DNA of 64,000 nt from Bagarius yarrelli (Eukaryota; Chordata; Actinopteri; Siluriformes; Sisoridae), in assembly GCA_005784505.1 (NCBI GenBank), contig VCAZ01000008.1:2563763-2627762 (forward strand). The letters run 5' to 3'. Below the pieces are notes generated by a model that was given only the letters and a program-made list of their open reading frames with translations, did not search any database and was not told the DNA's origin. Shown piece by piece: positions 12,766-24,369 of the stretch (positions within the stretch are counted from its first letter, which is position 1; every line of letters begins with the position of its first letter). A program made the position numbers and the translations under genes.

Positions 12766-12850
12766 AACGGACACAGAAGGTACAGCGAGCCAACACCGAG
12801 CCTCAGACAGCTTTTCCCATCGCGCTCTACAGCGCGTCCCAAAAAGGAGC
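12292..12850 (-). promoter_or_regulatory. GC/CpG-rich first exon and probable promoter of the FAD protein gene
   Basis: Base composition switches from AT-rich flanks to a block rich in CG dinucleotides over the first coding exon and the roughly 80 bases upstream of ATG 12765. This is typical of a vertebrate CpG-island promoter on the minus strand. No TATA box was seen. The extent is judged by eye. Confidence 0.45.
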
Positions 12851-13061
12851 TGGAAAAGGGGACAAGTAACGGTGCTTCCTTGCTCTCTGACTACATTTTT
12901 AGCAAGTCTGCTTCAAACGATAAAAATAAAGTAACTTTAAATTCGCGCACTTGGCGCGTAAAGTCTGAAATGGAGTCAGGCAACGAGATCCTGCGGTGCA
13001 AAAAGACTGCTGCGTGCGAGTGTATACAGTATGTGTTTGTCTGTGCCTGGTGTGTGGGTCT

Positions 13062-13064
<3 letters not shown>

Positions 13065-13097
<33 letters not shown>
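13065..13097. repeat. (GA)n microsatellite
   Basis: About 16 GA units some 300 bases upstream of the FAD gene start codon, next to its GC-rich promoter block. GA tracts are common near fish promoters; no function is claimed. Confidence 0.92.
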
Positions 13098-13100
<3 letters not shown>

Positions 13101-13496
13101 TCGGCGGGTGTGTTTGGGTGTGAGCTAACACTCAGTCTAGACACGCCTCTTTGGCCTCTGGGACCTGATCCAAGGTTTTCACGCCGCATCTCAACAAGGT
13201 TTTAAACGTCTCTTCAAGTCGCAGTGTGCATATAATCACGTCTCAGTCCAAAAGTCGGTCTAGAAAAAATTAATCTGTAGGTTAGAGTAAAACTTAATTT
13301 TAGGGAACACTGACAAGAGGCTGTAAGTCTCAGAATGTAAGTAAATTCCGAATTATTGGTATAAACTTGAGATTAAATAGGTCTTTTCTTCTTATCATTG
13401 AGCTCAGACAAATCTTCGTACAGCACTGCTAGATCCAACTTAAGGAAAGGAATTAAACTAGCCAAAAAGAGATTATAAAAAGAGGATTGAGGACCG

Positions 13497-15882
13497 TCTC
13501 ACAGATAAGTGTGGCAGGGTATCCAGAGCATCACCAACTACAAGAATAAGAAGCACACCACTGCAAATGTTGATGCTTCACTGGCTGAGGAAATTAATCA
13601 TTTCTTTGCCCATTTTGATGCTCAGTAACTCAGTAACAACAACTTTGCAACTTCACCAACCATTAGTACCTGTAGTCTCATCCTACAGGAATCAAAACTG
13701 TAAACACAAGAAAGGCTGCTGGACTGGATGCAGTATCTGGCCTGTGTCAACCAACTTGCTGGAGTATTTACAAAGATCTTCATGCTTTCGCTGTCATTAT
13801 CCAGTATACCATCCTGCCTAAAATCAGCCACCATCATTCCTGTTACTAAAAAAGCCGCCCGCTAGCAGCTTAAATGATTGCAGACCGGTTGCACGAACAC
13901 CAGTAATCATGACATGCTTTGAAATATCAGTCTCACAGCACATCAAAACCAGCACTCCCCCACCTTTGAACCACACCACTTTGCCTACAGAGCAAATAGA
14001 TTTACAGATGATGCCATCACTATAGCCCCTTCACACTGCACTAAACCACCTTGAACGGCAGGGCACCTATGTAAGAATGCTCTTCATGGACTACAGCTTA
14101 GCATTCAACACAATCATTCCAGACATTTTAATCAACAAATTATCCAAACTGGGTCTCCACCCCTCCATTTGCAAATGGATGAAGAACCTCCTCACAAACC
14201 ACCCACAAACTGTTAAGCTCGGCCCCCACCTCTCCTCTACCATTACGCTCAGCAGCGGCTCACCACAAGGTTGTGTACTGAGCCCGCTACTATACCCCTG
14301 GTACACATATGATTGTACTCCCTCTCATTGCAGATGATACCACAGTGATTGGACCCATCTCAGGAGATGATAAATCAGCCTACAGAGACGAAGTACAGAA
14401 ACTTATTCCTGAACACTTCAAAAACAAAGGAGCCCATTCTGGACTTTAGGAGGGACTGTACTAAACCAGCTCTACATAAATGGAGACTGTGTTGAAAGGG
14501 TGCACACTTTTTAATTCCGATACAGATATCAAATGACACACTTGGTCTGCTAACACCCCAGCAACAGTCAAAAAGGAACAGCGACAGCTGCGCTTCTTCA
14601 GAGTGCTCAGGAAGAACAACCTAGAATGTATGCTGCTGGAGTCTTTTAACTGTGTTTCCATAGAGAGTGTGTTAGTGTACTGCGTTTCAGTGTGGTACTC
14701 CAGTTGCACTGCAGCAGACCAGAAAGCACCTCAAAGAATAATTAACACAGTCCAAAAAAAAAAAATTACTGGATGCTCACTACCCTTCCTGGAAAGCATT
14801 GCTCACTCTCATTATCTCTCAAGGGCCAAAAACATCATTAAGGACATACTGTATCGCATCCTGGACACTACCTGTTTGATCTTCTGCCCTCAGGCAGGCG
14901 ATACAGATCCTTAAAAGCAAAAACCACTCGCTTGCAAAACAATTTTTCCTCAGTTGCTATCAGAACTTTAAACTCATAAATGCACTAATGTGAAAATACT
15001 TTTCCATCCACGTCATTCTCTTAAATACATCACTGAGATGATTCAACGGTCTTCAGTCTGTACTGCTGCTATAAAACATGTCAACCTGAAAATATCACTG
15101 CCTAATCACTTTATTTAACAGGACTTTAAACAAATACTATATCTGAAATGTAGAACGCTGTATCTGCAGTAAATTACTGGTGAAATGATATACGTGCAAT
15201 AATATACACTATAAGCTAAGTGGTTAGCACTGTTGCCTCACAGCAAGGAGGCCCGGGTTCGATTCCCAGGGGTCTTTCTGTGTGGAGTTTGCATGTTCTC
15301 CCCGTGCTTGTGTGGGTTTACTCCGGGTACTCCGGTTTCCTCCCACAGTCCAAAAACATGTATGTTAGGTTGATTGGTGATTCCAAATTGCCCATAGGAG
15401 TGAGTGAGTAAGTGTATGTGTGGCCCTGTGATGGACTGGCGACCTGTCCAGGGTGTACCCCTACTGCCTTTCGCAGAGGCGGCTGGGATAGACTCCAGCA
15501 GATCCCTGTGACCCCGAATTAAGGAATAAGCGGGTATAGAAAATGAATAAATGAATGAATGAATGTACACTATAGGTGCAAAAATAAATGTGCAATAATA
15601 TACACTATATGTCAATGTGCAATAATATGAGAACACCGTTTAGGTACACTGCATCTGCAGTAAAGGTGCAATAAAACATGTGCAATAATATAAGCAGGTT
15701 AATGTGCAATATTATATGACACTTGTATTTACTCGTAAAAGGTACTTTATCGTCTGTTGTTATATGTTATATGTTTGTTTCTGTTTCTTTTATAAACACC
15801 AGACAGAAGCAGGGGTCCTAATTTCATTGTATGCAAAAAAAAAAAAAATACAATGACAATAAAGGCATTCAATTCAGTTCAG
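13497..15882 (+). mobile_element. L2/CR1-superfamily LINE, broken, with 3' tail
   Basis: Reverse-transcriptase text is spread over several frames. Near 14077 it reads M-D-Y-S-L-A-F-N-T-I-I-P, followed by S-P-Q-G-C-V-L-S-P-L-L near 14257. After a frame change comes I-A-D-D-T-T near 14328, which is the catalytic DD box. RNaseH-adjacent text such as Y-C-V-S-V-W-Y-S-S-C appears near 14680. The 3' end (about 15800-15880) has 'ctaatttcattgtatg', a poly-A stretch and 'caatgacaataaaggcattc', a typical tail of this group. Multiple stops and frameshifts show it is inactive. A family 2 SINE interrupts the 3' UTR. Confidence 0.82.
15214..15565 (+). repeat. SINE family 2 inserted in the LINE 3' UTR
   Basis: The head reads 'agtggttagcactgttgcct' and 'gcccgggttcgattcccagg' (B-box-like). 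The body includes 'gtgtggagtttgcatgttct' and 'gatggactggcgacctgtcc', and the tail is (GAAT)n. Nine bases, tacactata, flank it at 15205-15213 and 15566-15574. It is the longest copy of this family in the window. Confidence 0.82.
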
Positions 15883-16288
15883 AATTTTTCAGCAGACACA
15901 CAGATGCTGCTCAAACTGCACTGGCTGCTGCAACATGACCTGACAGTTTCTGTTTAGGACTTATTGATCAAGGGAGCTAAAACAAGAGCAGTCGATGAAG
16001 GTGATAACTTTCCTTTATTACATGACATGGCAGTACACAAATCTACTTTAAGAAAGGGGTGGAGATAAAATAGATTATGTTTAAATGAATTTAATTTCTT
16101 TAATTTAGTAAATTAGCTCATAAAAGAGGTTTACTACAAAAACTTTGGGCTTGTCCAAATTTAAATATGAATTGTATTGTTTCAAATAATATCTTTATAA
16201 CAATCATCTATGTTTACACAGGACTAGAAAATAGGATACGGTAGTAAATAAGGAGGATAATGTTATTTGTTATAAATGTTATTTATTC

Positions 16289-16310
16289 ATATATATATAT
16301 ATATATATAA
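16289..16310. repeat. (AT)n microsatellite
   Basis: Alternating AT run in AT-rich intergenic DNA. Confidence 0.8.
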
Positions 16311-16350
16311 ATTAATTAAATATAAATATAAATACATGGAATACATGGAA

Positions 16351-16440
16351 GTGGTGGCTCATGGTTAAGGCATTAGACTGCCAACCTGAAGATTGTGGGT
16401 TTCATTCCCAGCTTCACCAAGCCACCACTGCTGGACTAAA
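16351..16440 (+). repeat. SINE family 1, 5' half only
   Basis: Head 'gtggtggctcatggttaagg' and 'gactgccaacctgaagattg' up to 'ccaccactgctggactaaa', then the match stops. It lacks the tail, so it is truncated. Confidence 0.68.
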
Positions 16441-18410
16441 TGTTAATACATATTTGTTTGCCATGCATATACATATGTAATACATGTCTGAATAACCCTT
16501 TATTGTTCCTAAAGAAACATACAACAGAAATAACTATAGGCTCATGAGAAATTTTTAACGTCTAGTGAACCCTTTACGAGTGCTTATCTAATAAATAATA
16601 AAATCACATACTCATTGTATAATTGTTAAATTACCATTACATTTATTCTAACGATTACATGCCTTTTTTTGCGTCGGCTTATTGTTAGTATTAAATTATA
16701 ATTAAGTTATTCAGGTACCAAGAAATAAATTGTTACCAGTGGTAGAAAATAACAACAGATACTTTAACAGAAAACTAGTGATCTTCTTTCATTGTAGATT
16801 GTAGAATTCAACAGCACTGCATTTTTAAAAATGGTTGAATCAGACCAAACAATAATACCCAGATCTGTGATATCTGTTTTCATTTTTAGTTCTAACCCAC
16901 TTGACTAATTGGTCCATTACCCAGCAGCATCACTAGGCTTCGGTGTACACTAGGTAATATGATTGTGAATAAGCGAACTCTACCAGCATTGCTTTTGAGA
17001 TCTCTGCCCATCTTAGCACTTCCTCCTAGCGACAGTTGCCATGGGCTCTTTCTTTGACTTCAGGCTGATTACAGTTGGAATGATTTACAGCAGCAGTGGC
17101 AGAAAAGGTCATGCAAAAAAAAAAGAAATTGCTGTGAATAAAAAAAAGGTTCATGCACTCAGCACTCGACTGCACTATTAGTCAGAATCGCAGAAGTGAG
17201 GTAACTGTTAAATCAGTCCAGGAATCAAGATCTACATTTATACTGACAATCTTAATAAATGTTCTTACAGAAATACAGTGGGGGAGCTTGTGAAAAGGTC
17301 TACTTGGACAACAAATCCTGTACTTCGGTAAAGAATATTTAAAATGTGCTTGAATACAAAATACCTTTTTTTTTGCTATTGATTGGTCTTATTTTGAAAT
17401 GGGACATCTTCAGCCTCCAACTGAATTCATTAAGAGATGTTTTATTGTTTGTTTTTTTCCACCACATTGGGATTTCAGGATAATATTTAAAAGCTTGTTA
17501 TCAAATGTCGAGGATCCTGATGGTTTGAGGTAAGATGCATTCGTCTTTTTCTGCAGAAGGAAAATTGCACTGTAGAGAACTGCACAGCACAAAGGAAGCT
17601 GTGTCAGCAAAAACACACGTACACACACACATAAACAATACACGTTGACCACAATGTTTATGGAAAAATGCAATATAATGGGTCTCAAAAGATGCATGAC
17701 AGCACATACTGTTTAGAAAGAAAATGTCATAGAAATCCTGGCACAGACATTCACTAAAAAAAGCTAAAGAACTGGGCTGCACTTTAATTAATACAAATCT
17801 TTTATAATTTCAGTTATTCAGGATAATAAATGATGTGCTGCAAGAGCGGCACAATTTAGCTGCTATTCACCGTTTTTACTGCAAATAGTTGTCTGGTGCA
17901 TATCTTAGTCACATGGATTCAGACTTGTTACGCGATTTGGCCTTGCTGGCTAATTTTCACCTCAGGTTCTTCATTTTTAACACATGGCTGTGTCCTTCTT
18001 CTATGAGTCACACAGCTTAAACTCATGTTAACAGCTTGATAAGAAAGTCCATGTAGCTGTATGAACATAATCAGCACTCTGCTGCAGATGCAAATCCTCA
18101 TTCAGCTCATGTCCACAGAATAGACAATAATGGAGAATATAATAAGACAACAGCCATATTTGTCAGCGGTAAATACAGGAGCTTCGGAGGAAGTTGTTTG
18201 ACACAGACTGAGGGTTTTAATGAAATATTAATGCAAATGTAAATCAGTTTGAAACAATAATATTGCAATACTTAGCTTTATCGATATTTTTACACAGCCC
18301 AAGTTCAAGTAGTTTTTTACTAAGTGACTATTTAGTAATTGAGAAATTCTATTTATTACTACTGTAATTTAAGAAAACTATTATTAAAAAAGGATCAGTA
18401 CTTTTACTCA
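16441..18410. other. Intergenic stretch, nothing recognised
   Basis: AT-rich DNA. The open frames at 17410-17782 on the minus strand overlap each other in different frames and have no splice or family support. I see no gene. Confidence 0.5.
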
Positions 18411-18414
18411 TCAG

Positions 18415-18710
18415 CAGGACTGTACTGGGACCAAAAAATCGGCCTATGACACTACATAGAGCTACAAATACTACTGATCTTTGGACCTCTTTGCAGCGTC
18501 TGTCTGATAGGCATGTTTGGATTTTTTGCAATGTCTCTGCATCATTCTTGCATTTCTTCTCAGACAATTTTGACAGATACACACTCGCGCTGCATGCTTA
18601 CACAGAGCCCAAAAGGGTAGTTATTTAAAAATTGTCAGCCCAAAGTTAATTAAGAAAAGAACCAATGGGCTGCTGATTGAATGTGTCATAGGCCGGTCTG
18701 TCCAGAATAC
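18415..18710 (+). repeat. Unnamed interspersed repeat, copy 1
   Basis: It shares several blocks with the reverse complement of 57840-58145: 'atcggcctatga', 'acaaatactac', 'gcgtctgtctga', and a near-identical 40-base end containing 'ccaatgggctgctgatt'. The two copies lie 39 kb apart and in opposite orientation. The family is not recognised. Confidence 0.7.
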
Positions 18711-19386
18711 ATTATACCGCTGCAAAGACCCCAGCGCCATTAACTAACTTAAACGAAAAAAGGAACAGGTTTTATGGACTGATTAAATAAAAAAACAAAA
18801 TGAGGCTCAAAAAGTATGTCTGCCCAGCTGCCAGCCCACCCCTGCTCATTAGGGTACAGCATATTATATAGCTAATAATGACAAACAGATATAGACAGTT
18901 CAGAGACATGCTGACATGATGTGTCCCCTTCTCAGTCCTTTAAATTAACTGAAACATTCTGAGCTTTTATGAAATTGTGCCGTCACACATGAAAACCCTT
19001 AACAATTGTGACACTTAAAGTCATGTGTGCTAAAACCAACAGAAACAGAAAAAGGAAAATAAATCTGAATATAAATATAAGATCTGAATATAAATTCCCA
19101 GGTCTGTAGTACACATCTTCTGCAAGCCTTGCATACAAATGACTCAGATGACAACATGGTATTCAGCCAGAATTCTAATCTGACCCATTACTGATATCCG
19201 GACAAAGTCAGCTAATATGTGAGCTAATATTCATGAAAAACACAGCACAAGATAATAAAAAAAATATGTTTTTTTAAATTAGCATGCAGACTTTTTATAA
19301 ATTTATGCAAATACATGGAGAGTGATTGACATAATATTAGTCCAGGGGATTAAACAGCAGCCACTGTAACAACCACCCACCCACCC

Positions 19387-19424
<38 letters not shown>
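19387..19424. repeat. (CA)n microsatellite
   Basis: About 18 CA units following a short CCCA-rich run. The neighbouring stretch 18711-20350 shows no gene; the 115-codon plus-strand frame at 19589 lacks any family or splice support. Confidence 0.92.
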
Positions 19425-19428
<4 letters not shown>

Positions 19429-20357
19429 TGTATCTCCCTAACTATTAAATGCAATGAAGTGAATAACAGACCTAGACACCTGCAGTAATTGGTTTCCATA
19501 CTTTTACTGGCTCCTGGCAACCACAGAGCTCCAAAATGGCTGTTTGGACAAGAGATAACTCAGGTGTTAATTAAAGATCCCCAGCTCAGTGCGGGAAAAA
19601 CACATAGGTAACAAACAGACAGCTGTCAGGTCACCTAGAAACTCTAGTCTAGTCTTGTTTCTTTGCCTTTGTCATGTCGCGATGGTTACAGTCTTGTTTA
19701 CTTTTCAATTAACTGCGGCATTTACTGACAGAATAAGAAGCGACAGAAGCAGAGGAACGACGGAAGCACTTCTCCACTCCTTTGTCATCGATAAACAGAA
19801 TGTGTTGCTTAATGAGTTTTTATTTGCTGCAAGATATACAGTAAACTCTTCCACAAAAGAATCAGCTCAGGCAGAAGGATTCAGTGAACGTGAAAGTGTA
19901 AACGGTATTCTACTGATTCAGGTGTCTGCAGTATGAGCCTGTGGTCTGAGGCAGAGAAATGCAGTGCAGAAAGTTCACAAAGGAACAATATCACAGCATT
20001 AGATATCAGCAACATTTTGCTCTATACTTTTAATAGAGAAGATTTGTTTTGATCCATTGTGAATCAAAGAAAGTTAAATGATAAGTACACCTCCACAATT
20101 TCTCTTACAACATCAAAGTGCAAGAAACATTAAGAATGGAAAAATCACACAACGTTTTGATTGGTAGCCTCTTTCGGCAAGAACCAAAGGTACACATTAG
20201 TGTAGCTTTATTCCTGATTTCACAAATGTTAGCAATCAGGATAACTTTAAAGAGCTGAAATCTAATAGTTGTCGGTCATAATACAAACAGTGATCATAAA
20301 AAACAATGCGCATGTAATACCAAAATTTCCGTCCAGTAATTGTAAGTTTGCACATAT

Positions 20358-20863
20358 ACGAGGTGTCTCCGAAAAGCAATAAGAATAAAGTTTCTAGGCA
20401 GATGCTGGCTGAAGTCATTTGGGGTAAAGTGAAATGGAGTCTTTTTTTGCGGCATACAGTTGAACTGTCCTGTATTATAAAAAGTATGAGGTTTAAACAG
20501 CAGTGGATGTTGTGTGAATTTGGGTAAAACTGCATCAGAAACTTAGGACATGGAGTTTTTGTTTGTGTCCTAAGATCGACTTGGAACCTTCATCATGACA
20601 ATGCACCGTATTATAATGTTGTGGCTGTTTTTGGCTGAAAAGCTGATCACAGTGCTTGCCTATTCATCCTACGGAAGGTTTGAAAAGGCAACACATTGAC
20701 AATGTGGTTAATGTCTAAGGAGCCACCATGCAGGCTCTAAACACCATCGCATTTGGTATTAAAAATTGGAAAAAAAATCGTTGGTAGCATTGTGGACACT
20801 TAAAAAAAAATTTCAGTGAAGAAATGTTTAATATATGATTCCCATTACTTTCTAGACACAATT
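20358..20863 (+). mobile_element. Mariner-like element remnant
   Basis: The left end 'cgaggtgtctccgaaaagca' and the right end 'attactttctagacacaa' are imperfect inverted repeats of the type carried by mariner elements. Internally, 20593-20610 reads H-H-D-N-A-P, the conserved catalytic-Asp segment of mariner transposases. At about 500 bases it is much shorter than a full 1.3-kb element and is frame-broken. Confidence 0.65.
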
Positions 20864-21379
20864 TATATATACAGGGTTTTTAGTAAGGTTGGACACGGTT
20901 GAGTGGGGCTGAAAAAATTCTATTGTATGCCTACGAAATGTTCTGAATATTCATATCAAATTATTATTAAAGTTTGTAGCCAATGTCAAAATTTAAAAGA
21001 TACTAATTAATCTTAAGATATCATTTTGCAAAGAAAGCAAACATTTAACGTTAATAATGATCAGTAGGCTGAAATTAAACGATTTATTCATGCTGTTAAA
21101 AAAATGACGTAAGAAAAACACCAAATGGCCAAATGGTACAAGGCCGTGCTTTCACCCACACATGCCAGATGCACTTACATGGCGTTTATAAATCCTTTTA
21201 ATGATCACACTAGCATATAGCACTGTAGATATAACTTTCTGTTTCTGTGTGCTGATGCAAATTATATAAAAGGTTGGATGGGTGAACCCATACATATCTG
21301 TTTTATGTTACACATGTATTTGCCATAATCATATCTTACAAACTATTCCGCACATTCATTATATTTTTCATTTTAGTAT

Positions 21380-21900
21380 TTATTTATAGGGGGTATTAAA
21401 AAACACAACACAAGGTTGACAAAGTGCTGTACAGATCAATATATACCAATAAAAATAAAATAAAATACAAACATAAAGCCAAAAACAACATAAGAAACAC
21501 TAAGAAAATGTAAAAGACGAGAGTAATTACACAATTTGGATTGATACCAATAGACTATTCCAGAGTTTAGGGGCTGCAATCACAAATACTTCATCTCTAC
21601 AATGTTTAAGCCCAGATCTACGGAGGGCTGCTGGATCTAAGTGACCTGGATGGTTTGTGACAGCATGGAATGTTGGATAAATAATTGGGGTTAGGCTGTG
21701 TAGTGCTTTAAAACTAAAAAATAAAATTTTCAGTTTAAATGGTAGCTAATGCAAAAAAGTCCAGATAGAAGTATTGTGATCTTATTTTTAACTATATTTT
21801 TAACTCAGCACCTAGACTGCAGCATTTTGATTCATTCGAAGACGCCCGACAGATGTTTGGTTTTCTCTATAATAGATGGAATTGCAGTAGTCAAGACAAG
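21380..21900 (+). repeat. Teleost interspersed repeat, class uncertain
   Basis: The text (for example 'aagtgctgtacagatcaata', 'actattccagagtttagggg', 'gctgtgtagtgctttaaaac', 'tggaattgcagtagtcaaga') matches in layout a repeat I recall as frequent in fish genomes. No coding capacity was seen. Assignment to a class would need a repeat library search. Confidence 0.55.
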
Positions 21901-21907
21901 TAATGAA

Positions 21908-22052
21908 TGTACATTTCTGGTATTTAGCAGACGCCCCTATCCAGAACAACTCACATTTATCTCTTTAATCCAAGTGAGCGGTTGAAGATAAGTGGATAAA
22001 GGGCATTGCTTAGGAACCCAACAGTTGTGCTGGGAATTGAACCAATCTTACA
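21908..22052 (-). repeat. SINE family 1, head-truncated reverse copy
   Basis: Tail and middle are present ('acatttctggtatttagcag', 'gcattgcttaggaacccaac', 'gctgggaattgaacc') but the reversed head is missing. It lies directly after the repeat ending near 21900. Confidence 0.68.
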
Positions 22053-22820
22053 CATATGTAAGAAAAAATAATGCATGATCTGAATATGTGTAAATATGAT
22101 CATTTATATATAAAGTTTATGTCATTTTTCTCTGATCAGTGATCTGTAAAGAAGCCATTTGGGAATAAGTCTTTTATTTATGTTGTTCTTTCTTAATTAT
22201 AGTTAGTGTCAAGTGTCACTTTATCTCATTAGATTAAAGAAAAGCACTGACAGATTTTGTAGCAAACCCCTTTTTAGGATTATAATTTTATTATCTGGCA
22301 ATTACGGCACCGTTTCTGAAGCTGGTCCTGAAGTGCACCTGCTGTCCTGTTGGAATGAATAAATAAGTAAATGAACAATCTTATCTGTGACTAATGCAGT
22401 TATTTTCTTAAAGCGATGACATCTTCATGGAAAACACAACAGGGTTCATGGCCACATTTGCAAGCTTGCCTGGTACCACATTCCTCTTTTTCCCCGTACA
22501 CAAAATTAACCCTGACATTAAGGGGAAAACTAAAGAAGGTTCTGACAAAGGAAACAATTGCTGTCTTTGTTGCACTAAAAAAAAGGTAGCAGACGTTTTC
22601 CAGTTGCGATGCCATGAGAGATCTCATGTGTGAAATGGCCTCAGAGGCAGCTGGCAATAAGGATGAGTGCGCTCCCTGCTGAGTCTAGATAATGCGGTAA
22701 ATACTGACAGGCTGTGCACCGGGCTTTGGGTGGGAGCAAATTTATAGGTCAGATAATGAGCAACAGATTTGGTACATGATTGTATGGTTCTGCTCTGGGT
22801 TTCTCTCCATGTCATATGTT

Positions 22821-22990
22821 GGACGACAATATCGCTTGACACGCTTGCCTCACACCTCAAGGGTCGGAGGTTTGAGTCTTGTGTTTCTGAGATTCTTACA
22901 AGGTTCTCAATTCTCCCTCAGTCCAAAGAAATACACCATATTGCTAAAACTCTGTGGACACTTGACCGTCACTATCATATGTTATTTCAG
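22821..22990 (+). repeat. SINE family 2, diverged fragment
   Basis: It reads 'cacgcttgcctcacacctca', 'gggtcggaggtttgagtc' and 'tctccctcagtccaaagaaa', which follow the head and middle of family 2 in the same order with many changes. The open frames over it are not genes. Confidence 0.55.
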
Positions 22991-23134
22991 ACATCATATT
23001 CCAGATTTACTCGCTGTTAGATTTAGCTCCACTTTTCTAATAAAATTTTCCGGTACAATTTGGAGCTTGAATGTGAGATATGTGTTCATTTAGCTACAAT
23101 AGCATTAGTGACATCAGGAACTGACTTCAGTTAA

Positions 23135-23345
23135 TGAAGCAGTCAGAATTCCAGTACATCCCAAAGTTGTTCAGTCGTGTTAACATAAGGGCTTTGTTTA
23201 GTTTTTCCACTCCAATCATAATACACCATGTGTATGGCTTTTTGCACAGGGGCATTGCTATGCTGGAACATTGTTTGTGTTTTGAACAAAAGCTTTCTAG
23301 ACAACTGTGTGCTTCCGGATCTGTGGCAACAGTATGGTGATGAAC
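23135..23345 (+). repeat. 'tatatggccaaaagtattgg' MITE family, internal fragment
   Basis: It shares 'catcccaaagttgttcagt' and 'gcattgctatgctggaacat' with copies near 24250, 56000 and 60550. The terminal repeats are missing. Confidence 0.6.
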
Positions 23346-24039
23346 CCCATATGGATATGGTGGCCAGGTATCTGCAAAATTTTAGCAGTATAATGTATTA
23401 ATTTTTATAGATAAATGTTTATGTACATGTATTTTAAGGAAATTGTCTAGAAGTTTATCTTGCTTTTTTTTTTTTTTGAAGACACTGCCTGTCTAATTCC
23501 AGATAGCCTGAATGATGTTTTACTTGAAACATGATCTATTATTTAATATCTCCTTATCCTTAATGCACTTTTAACTGCCTAAGAGTTAATTTGTTCACAA
23601 ATTATATATAAAACATGAAGTAGGAAAGAGAATCACTACATGCCCTAGTCTTAACAAACCTAACCTGTAGATGAACCCTTAGGAGGAAGGCTTTAGATTT
23701 GACTATCAGAGAAAAATATGCACGAACAAACAGTATAAAACTGACAAAAGGCAGAGATGATAGCAAAGCTAAAAACAGACCCCTCTTAAACATCACCCTG
23801 CATAAAAACAGACATTAAAGTGTCAGATTTAGTTTATGGCATTTTATCTAGAAAGGGATATTATAAAAACAAATGAAATGAATACTGGCTGTGACCTCAT
23901 AAAAAGTATGATTGTAGAGCAAATGTTATTATGAAAAAAACTGAAACAGAAGTTGTGCAATAAGTGCAGAAGATGCAGGTTTTGTCTAAAATGTATTTAT
24001 AAAGACCTTTTTCTTCTGTTACACATACCAACATACAAA

Positions 24040-24365
24040 ATTTAGCAAAAGTATTGGAACTCCCAACCATCACATCAATATAGGTTTTTTTTCCCCCATC
24101 GCCATTCCAGATTCAGTCTTATTCCTGTAATAACTTTAAGTCTTCTAAAAAAAGATTTATTCTAGATTTTGGAGGAGTTTTAGGAATTTACTTATCAGCC
24201 ACAAAATAATTAGTAAGATCAGGCTGAATGTTTGGTGAGGAGGTCTGACTCCAGTTCAGCAACTGTTGAGTCAGAATCAGAGCTCTGTGCAGGACACCTA
24301 AATTTTTCCACTACAATCAGAGTTATTATCATGCTGGAACAGTGTTTAAGCCTTTTACCTCTAGT
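24040..24365 (+). repeat. MITE of the same family, degenerate
   Basis: It begins 'agcaaaagtattggaactcc' and contains 'cagagctctgtgcaggacac' and 'atcatgctggaacagtgttt', in the same order as the copy at 60328-60760. Confidence 0.65.
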
Positions 24366-24369
24366 TAAG

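Noticed and set aside
12880..13205. Open frames on both strands across the GA repeat
   Set aside because: The GA/TC microsatellite has no stop codons in several frames and produces R/E- or S/L-rich artefacts.
14077..14914. Reverse-transcriptase-like open frames as a host gene
   Set aside because: They are pieces of a broken LINE with frame changes between conserved motifs. They are not a functional host gene.
15235..15270. tRNA gene
   Set aside because: The B-box-like 'ggttcgattccc' is the head of a SINE. No complete cloverleaf can be formed.
17410..17782. Cysteine-rich minus-strand open frames
   Set aside because: They overlap each other in different frames and include microsatellite-derived text (V-C-V-C-V-R-V). 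No homology was recognised.
19589..19936. 115-codon open frame as a small secreted-protein gene
   Set aside because: It has a hydrophobic stretch near its start but no splice context, no recognised family and no repeat elsewhere. Its length is within chance for 64 kb.
22769..23093. Overlapping plus-strand open frames of 83-105 codons
   Set aside because: They run across a diverged family 2 SINE in two frames at once, which is not coding behaviour.
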